The position numbers and the translations under genes are program-made. Below, piece by piece: positions 4,666-6,352 of a DNA stretch of 6,352 bases. Source of the stretch: Campylobacterales bacterium (GTDB lineage Bacteria > Campylobacterota > Campylobacteria > Campylobacterales > Nitratiruptoraceae); contig JAMOUF010000252.1 of NCBI GenBank assembly GCA_027068245.1, forward strand, positions 1 through 6,352, in the 5' to 3' direction. The notes beneath the pieces were generated by a model, which made no database searches, was not told the origin of the DNA, and saw only the letters and a program-made list of their open reading frames with translations. How positions within the stretch are numbered: position 1 is the stretch's first letter; each line of letters begins with the position of its first letter.

Positions 4666-6352
4666 TTGGATATAGAACAAAAGTTGGATATCAAAGAGTA
4701 TCTGGACGGTTTTAGAACCTTCTTTGCCAGGGAGAAGCCCATAGCTATGGAGGGTGATACATCCGTCCATTACGGCTTTATAAAAGAGCTTGGCAAGTAT
4801 CAGTTCAAAGCACCGCCAAAAACAGCCAATCTTGATACCCAAATCATCCATATAAAAAAACAGGGGGTTTTGAAACTTTATGAGATATTTGAATTCGTAA
4901 AAATTCTCAGATATTTCAAATATCTGAAAAGTTTGAAATTTGAGGGAAGACTGAAAGAGTGGCTGGATAGTATCGAGATAGTGCCGGAAATTGGAGAGAT
5001 TGAGGGATTTTTTGACGAAAAGGGCAATTTGAAACCGGAGGTGGACGAGAGACTTCATACCCTTGAGGCCGCCTTGAAGCAGAACAAAGAGATGATTACC
5101 CAAAAACTGCAGGCTATTATAAACAGTAAAAAGCTGCAAAGCTACCTGGTCGACAGACAGATTCACTATATCAGTGGCGAGGAGGCTTTGCTGGTAAGGG
5201 GTGGGTTCAACCATGTATTGAAAGCTACCGTCGTTGGAAGAAGCAGTGGAGGATTTTTCTATGTGGTTCCCCAGGCACTTACGCAGCTAAAGGAGAAAGA
5301 GGCGGATATATTGAGCCAGATAGAGGAGATTCACTACTCCATAGCAAAAAGTATCAGCTCACAGTTTTTGAAGTGGATAAAGTTTATCGAATTTATAAAC
5401 AGGGCATATGACAGATTCGACCACTATCAGGCCAGGGTAAATTTTTATAAATCTAATGATTTGAATATCATAATGCCAAAGGGTGACGATAAGATTGTTT
5501 TAAAAAATTTCGCTCATCCGGCAATAGAGAATCCAAAACCTGTAACACTGGATTTCAGTAAAAAAATCCTCATTATAACGGGAGTCAACGCCGGCGGAAA
5601 GACGATGCTTTTAAAATCCATTTTGAGTGCGGCATATTTTGCGAAGCATCTTATTCCTATGAAATGTGACAAAGATTCCCATATCGGGCGTTTTAAAGAG
5701 ATTTTGCCGATTATCGAAGACCCTCAAAACGTAAAAAACGATATATCAACTTTTGCCGGAAGAATGTTGGAATTTAGCCGCCTTTTCAATAAAAACCATT
5801 TATTGGCCGGTGTGGACGAGATAGAGCTGGGAACAGACAGTGAAGAGGCGGCTACACTTTTTAAGGTGATTTTGGAAGAGCTGATGAAAAAGGATATAAA
5901 AATAGCTATCACCACACACCACAAACGACTTGCCTCCCTGATGGCCGCTTATGATGAGGTGGAGCTGGTGGCAGCTATGTATGATGAAGAGAAGGGCGTG
6001 CCCACTTATGAGTTTTTACAAGGAATTATCGGAAAAAGTTACGCTTTTGAGACGGCAAAAAGATATGGTATTCCAAGATATATAGTGCAAAGGGCAAAAG
6101 AGGAGTATGGTGAGGACCAGGCAAAACTGAGCGAGCTTATCGAGCGGGGAAGCGAGCTTGAGCGGGAGCTTAGGCGTAAAAACGAGAAAGCTGAGAGGGA
6201 GTTGAAGGAGATAGAGAAGGTAAAACTCAACCTTCTGGATGAGAGGGCGAGGTTCTATGATGAGCTAAAGAGCGAAAAAATGAAGCTGCAAAGGGTTTAT
6301 GGCGAAGCTTTGGAAGAGCTTAGAGAGGCTATGAAAAAGAGAGAGAAAAAGG
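4666..6352 (+). CDS. mutS2: MutS2 family DNA-binding ATPase, 3' end outside the window
   Basis: The frame stays open from TTG 4666 to the right edge, giving 562 codons with no stop. It lacks the N-terminal mismatch-recognition domain of MutS, which marks it as MutS2. Residues about 1-290 form the helical core and lever region. The ABC-type ATPase follows: Walker A GVNAGGKT at 306-313 (K312), STFAGRMLEF from 361, Walker B LLAGVDEIELGTD with D384 and E385, and the switch TTHHKR with H418. GKSYAFETAKRYGIP precedes a long charged coiled coil (about 485-562). The nuclease/ribosome-related Smr domain usual at the C-terminus would lie beyond the window and cannot be confirmed. In Helicobacter pylori, MutS2 suppresses homologous recombination and protects against oxidative DNA damage; in Bacillus it acts on collided ribosomes. 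The TTG start is supported by AGGAG at 4656-4660; the next in-frame ATG (4747) would remove 27 residues and has no comparable site. The gap to the upstream stop is 13 bases. Confidence 0.95.
   Translation, partial: MDIEQKLDIKEYLDGFRTFFAREKPIAMEGDTSVHYGFIKELGKYQFKAPPKTANLDTQIIHIKKQGVLKLYEIFEFVKILRYFKYLKSLKFEGRLKEWLDSIEIVPEIGEIEGFFDEKGNLKPEVDERLHTLEAALKQNKEMITQKLQAIINSKKLQSYLVDRQIHYISGEEALLVRGGFNHVLKATVVGRSSGGFFYVVPQALTQLKEKEADILSQIEEIHYSIAKSISSQFLKWIKFIEFINRAYDRFDHYQARVNFYKSNDLNIIMPKGDDKIVLKNFAHPAIENPKPVTLDFSKKILIITGVNAGGKTMLLKSILSAAYFAKHLIPMKCDKDSHIGRFKEILPIIEDPQNVKNDISTFAGRMLEFSRLFNKNHLLAGVDEIELGTDSEEAATLFKVILEELMKKDIKIAITTHHKRLASLMAAYDEVELVAAMYDEEKGVPTYEFLQGIIGKSYAFETAKRYGIPRYIVQRAKEEYGEDQAKLSELIERGSELERELRRKNEKAERELKEIEKVKLNLLDERARFYDELKSEKMKLQRVYGEALEELREAMKKREKK
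4907..4927 (+). repeat. Perfect 21-base palindrome inside mutS2
   Basis: TCAGATATTT and AAATATCTGA are exact 10-base inverted arms around a single central C. Pairing resumes for two more bases on each side after one mismatch. It lies in the region coding for the N-terminal helices of MutS2 (LRYFKYLK). It has no run of T after it, so it does not look like a terminator. It could be chance in a locally AT-rich stretch, or a protein-binding site or small hairpin in the mRNA. Confidence 0.5.

Noticed and set aside
4582..5214. Antisense open frame of about 210 codons
   Set aside because: It lies opposite the end of the membrane-protein gene and the start of mutS2, both well supported; its product is unstructured and resembles a reverse-frame shadow.
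1..6352. Defence system, mobile element, CRISPR array, tRNA or rRNA
   Set aside because: All the sequence is taken up by tightly packed housekeeping-type genes with uniform codon use. No transposase, integrase, spaced direct repeats or RNA-gene signature is visible. The nitrilase/E1-like/aminotransferase set was considered as a novel system, but nothing beyond adjacency supports that.

Overview
The window reads as ordinary, densely packed bacterial chromosome, all coded on the + strand. The best fit is a member of the Campylobacterota (former Epsilonproteobacteria). The reasons are the order carbon-nitrogen hydrolase homologue, murC, small two-helix membrane protein, mutS2, which resembles an arrangement I remember from Campylobacter and relatives, and the detailed character of the MurC and MutS2 proteins. 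Base composition is moderate, with heavy use of ATA (Ile) and AGG/AGA (Arg) codons. I would guess a free-living, possibly chemolithotrophic or thermophilic member rather than a low-GC pathogen, but the genus cannot be fixed from this window.

Layout: (1) the 3' part of a nitrilase-superfamily gene (to 641), cut by the left edge; (2) an E1-like/ThiF-family adenylation-type protein (638-1318); (3) a PLP aminotransferase of the DapC (succinyl-diaminopimelate aminotransferase) type (1308-2429); (4) an unrecognised, mostly helical, soluble protein (2432-2980); (5) murC, UDP-N-acetylmuramate--L-alanine ligase (2977-4287); (6) a small two-helix membrane protein (4287-4652); (7) mutS2 (from a TTG at 4666), which stays open to the right edge and is therefore cut before its C-terminal end. 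Neighbouring genes overlap by 1 to 11 bases or are separated by 2 to 13 bases. There is no intergenic space for an obvious promoter or terminator, so the whole run looks like one transcription unit with translational coupling.

Functionally, DapC and MurC both feed peptidoglycan precursor synthesis: DapC in the meso-diaminopimelate branch, MurC at the first amino-acid addition to UDP-MurNAc. The other genes have no clear link to that pathway. Two proteins keep the fold of an enzyme family but lack residues central to its usual chemistry. The nitrilase homologue has no cysteine at the nucleophile position, and the E1-like protein has no zinc-binding CxxC pairs and no cysteine at the usual catalytic loop. 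Together with the unrecognised gene and the small membrane protein, these are the points worth a second look. I found no mobile element, CRISPR array, RNA gene or convincing defence system.
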